A stretch of DNA of 7,648 nucleotides, taken from Planctomycetaceae bacterium. Lineage in GTDB: Bacteria > Planctomycetota > Planctomycetia > Pirellulales > Pirellulaceae. Shown piece after piece: positions 6,557 to 7,648 of this stretch. Location: NCBI GenBank assembly GCA_003455945.1, contig DMPQ01000035.1:2686-10333 (forward strand). The letters run 5' to 3'. The position numbers and the translations under genes are program-made. How positions within the stretch are numbered: position 1 is the stretch's first letter; each line of letters opens with the position of its first letter. The notes beneath the pieces are model-generated. The model did not search any database, had not been told where the DNA came from, and saw only the letters and a program-made list of their open reading frames with translations.

Positions 6557-6870
6557 GGGGGCGTCGCAGTCGGCCTTGGCGCAGCGAGTCGGATGACGAT
6601 CCGACGAGCGGTCTGGTCAATCTGTTCGATCTCTGGATGGTCGTGATCGTCGCACTGCTCGTACTGCTCGTTCGCCTGCCGATCGATGCACCGAGTCGGG
6701 TCGCATCGGAGCCGGCTGCCGACGCCGATCCGACTCCGGTCGATCTTCTTCCCCTGGAACGATTCCGGGAGTCGGATCGACAACTGACCGGACGCGGCGT
6801 CAAGCTCGGCATCGCGTATCGACTGGAGAACGGCGAGGTGGTCTACGCGGCGGAAGCCCCGGCCGAGTAG
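6553..6870 (+). CDS. DUF2149 small membrane protein (HmuV-like, ExbD-like topology)
   Basis: The product has 105 residues with one membrane helix at about 24-41, preceded by an Arg-rich cytoplasmic N-terminus (R2-R10), so the C-terminus should lie outside. The helix is entered through GLVNLFDLWMVVIVALLVLL, with D26 at the position where ExbD, TolR and MotB keep their proton-binding aspartate. The short outer part ends in a DUF2149-type block, TGRGVKLGIAYRLENGEVVY, at 79-98. The outer part is much smaller than in ExbD or TolR. The start ATG overlaps the ExbB-like stop as ATGA, with GGAG at 6541-6544 eight bases ahead. DUF2149 proteins accompany CobN-like and ExbB-like genes in Bacteroidetes hmu operons (HmuV); their function is unproven. 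I infer the second half of a proton-channel pair dedicated to the CobN-like protein. Confidence 0.85.
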   Translation: MRGRRSRPWRSESDDDPTSGLVNLFDLWMVVIVALLVLLVRLPIDAPSRVASEPAADADPTPVDLLPLERFRESDRQLTGRGVKLGIAYRLENGEVVYAAEAPAE

Positions 6871-6932
6871 CGCGCGGCGTCTTGCCCGAAACGGTCGAGC
6901 CCAGGATCGAGGGTATCGGAGTATCATGACGT

Positions 6933-6952
6933 GACTCCGGCCGACCGGAGTC
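6933..6952 (+). terminator. Perfect 8-bp hairpin after the cobN-like operon, possible terminator or leader stem
   Basis: GACTCCGG and CCGGAGTC form a perfect 8-bp stem around a CCGA loop, 62 bases after the stop of the DUF2149 gene. No T-tract follows (CCCC comes next), so it is not a classical intrinsic terminator. A TATCAT hexamer at 6922-6927 resembles a -10 element but has no convincing -35. If it were used, transcription would begin right at the hairpin, making this a 5' leader stem of the DUF1549-type gene instead. Confidence 0.35.
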
Positions 6953-6965
6953 CCCGCCGCCCTGC

Positions 6966-6979
6966 TCGAGGTTCCTCGA
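6966..6979 (+). promoter_or_regulatory. 14-bp palindrome overlapping the ribosome binding site
   Basis: TCGAGG-TT-CCTCGA is a perfect inverted repeat, and its left arm contains GAGG at 6968-6971. That is the only Shine-Dalgarno-like sequence for the ATG at 6982, which lies ten bases downstream. In RNA the arms could pair (five base pairs with a four-base loop) and mask the site; in DNA it could be an operator. Short palindromes with TCGA cores are frequent in this sequence, so chance is a serious alternative. Confidence 0.3.
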
Positions 6980-6981
6980 CG

Positions 6982-7648
6982 ATGCTCCTCTCTCCTGCTC
7001 CGCGCCACCGTGCGCTTGCCGTTCTTCGTTCGCTGGCGCTCGTAACGATCCTCGTTCCGCTATCGGCTGTCGAAGGTCGCTCCGACGATTCGAAGCCGAT
7101 CGACTTCGCCACGCGAGTCCGCCCGATCCTCTCGAAGCACTGCTTCGCTTGCCACGGGCCGGACGACGCGAGCCGCGCGGCCGATCTGCGCTTGGACACG
7201 GCGGACGGTGCGACGGAGGATCGAGGGGGCTATCGCGCGATCGTCGCCGGTGATCCCGATCGCTCCGATGCCTTTCGCCGCATCGTCTCGGACGACCCCG
7301 ATCTCGTCATGCCTCCGGCCGACCACGGCGAACCGCTCGAAGCGGAAGAGATCGAACTCGTTCGGCGCTGGATCGCCGAAGGGGCCGAGTATGCGACGCA
7401 TTGGGCGTTCGTCCCGCCGACTCGTCCCGCCGTGCCGACGATCGCGAATGCCGGCGATCGAGTCCGCTCGCCGATCGACGCGTTCGTGCTGGAGGCGATC
7501 GAACGCGAAGGGTTGGTCGCTGCAGGCGAAGCGGATCGCGAAACGCTGATCCGGCGCGTTTCGCTCGATCTGATCGGTCTCCCGCCGACCGTCGCCGAGA
7601 TCGATGCGTTCCTGGCCGACGATCAGCCCGGAGCCTACGAGCGGCTGG
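6982..7648 (+). CDS. Planctomycete cytochrome-c-like plus DUF1549 protein, 3' end beyond window
   Basis: The first 222 codons of a larger gene are present. Residues about 10-31 form a signal peptide (hydrophobic stretch AVLRSLALVTILVPLSAVEG). A planctomycete cytochrome-C-like domain follows: IDFATRVRPILSKHCFACHG at 40-59, with the haem-c motif C54-x2-C57-H58. The later MPPAD segment supplies the Met that could be the distal haem ligand, and LVRRWIAEGAEY follows. The THWAFVPPTRP junction comes next, then the start of DUF1549: SPIDAFVLEAIEREGLV, then RRVSLDLIGLPPT and the EIDAFLAD region. In full-length relatives DUF1549 is followed by a DUF1553 domain. These proteins are very numerous in planctomycetes and often lie near sulfatase genes; their function is poorly defined. 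GAGG at 6968-6971 supports the start. The 111-base gap and its inverted repeats suggest a unit separate from the cobN-like operon. Confidence 0.92.
   Translation, partial: MLLSPAPRHRALAVLRSLALVTILVPLSAVEGRSDDSKPIDFATRVRPILSKHCFACHGPDDASRAADLRLDTADGATEDRGGYRAIVAGDPDRSDAFRRIVSDDPDLVMPPADHGEPLEAEEIELVRRWIAEGAEYATHWAFVPPTRPAVPTIANAGDRVRSPIDAFVLEAIEREGLVAAGEADRETLIRRVSLDLIGLPPTVAEIDAFLADDQPGAYERL

Overview
The window looks like chromosomal DNA from a planctomycete. GC is high (about 60-65% by eye). It carries two gene families that are greatly expanded in that phylum: a DUF1559 pseudopilin-like protein with an H-X9-DG C-terminus, and a cytochrome-c-like/DUF1549 protein at the right edge. All six supported genes lie on the + strand.

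Layout. Bases 1-285 hold no supportable gene; a perfect tandem 8-mer sits at the extreme left. A small lipoprotein with a TRASH-like four-cysteine metal-binding pattern follows (286-549). Next is a DUF1559 protein (603-1595), whose true start is set by a Shine-Dalgarno sequence. The centre of the window is a 1430-residue CobN/magnesium-chelatase-H-like protein (1653-5945). It has an N-terminal signal peptide and a C-terminal membrane anchor, so its body should lie outside the cytoplasmic membrane. It overlaps by ATGA an ExbB/TolQ/MotA-type proton-channel gene (5942-6556), which in turn overlaps by ATGA a small DUF2149 membrane protein (6553-6870). A 111-base gap with two perfect inverted repeats separates this set from the start of a DUF1549-type protein with a CxxCH haem motif, cut by the window end (6982-7648).

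How the genes fit together. The exported CobN-like, ExbB-like and DUF2149 genes match the hmuS, hmuU and hmuV parts of the haem-utilisation operon hmuYRSTUV known from Porphyromonas and other Bacteroidetes. The most economical reading is an envelope-located tetrapyrrole-processing machine, either removing metal from haem or handling a corrinoid. It would be powered or gated by a proton-motive-force motor, because no AAA+ partner (CobS/CobT or ChlI/ChlD type) is encoded here. DUF2149 carries an aspartate at the mouth of its only membrane helix, as ExbD does, which supports a two-part proton channel. The upstream metal-binding lipoprotein could be an accessory. No TonB-dependent receptor is visible here. 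Substrate and reaction direction are inference; the gene families and the topology are read from the sequence.
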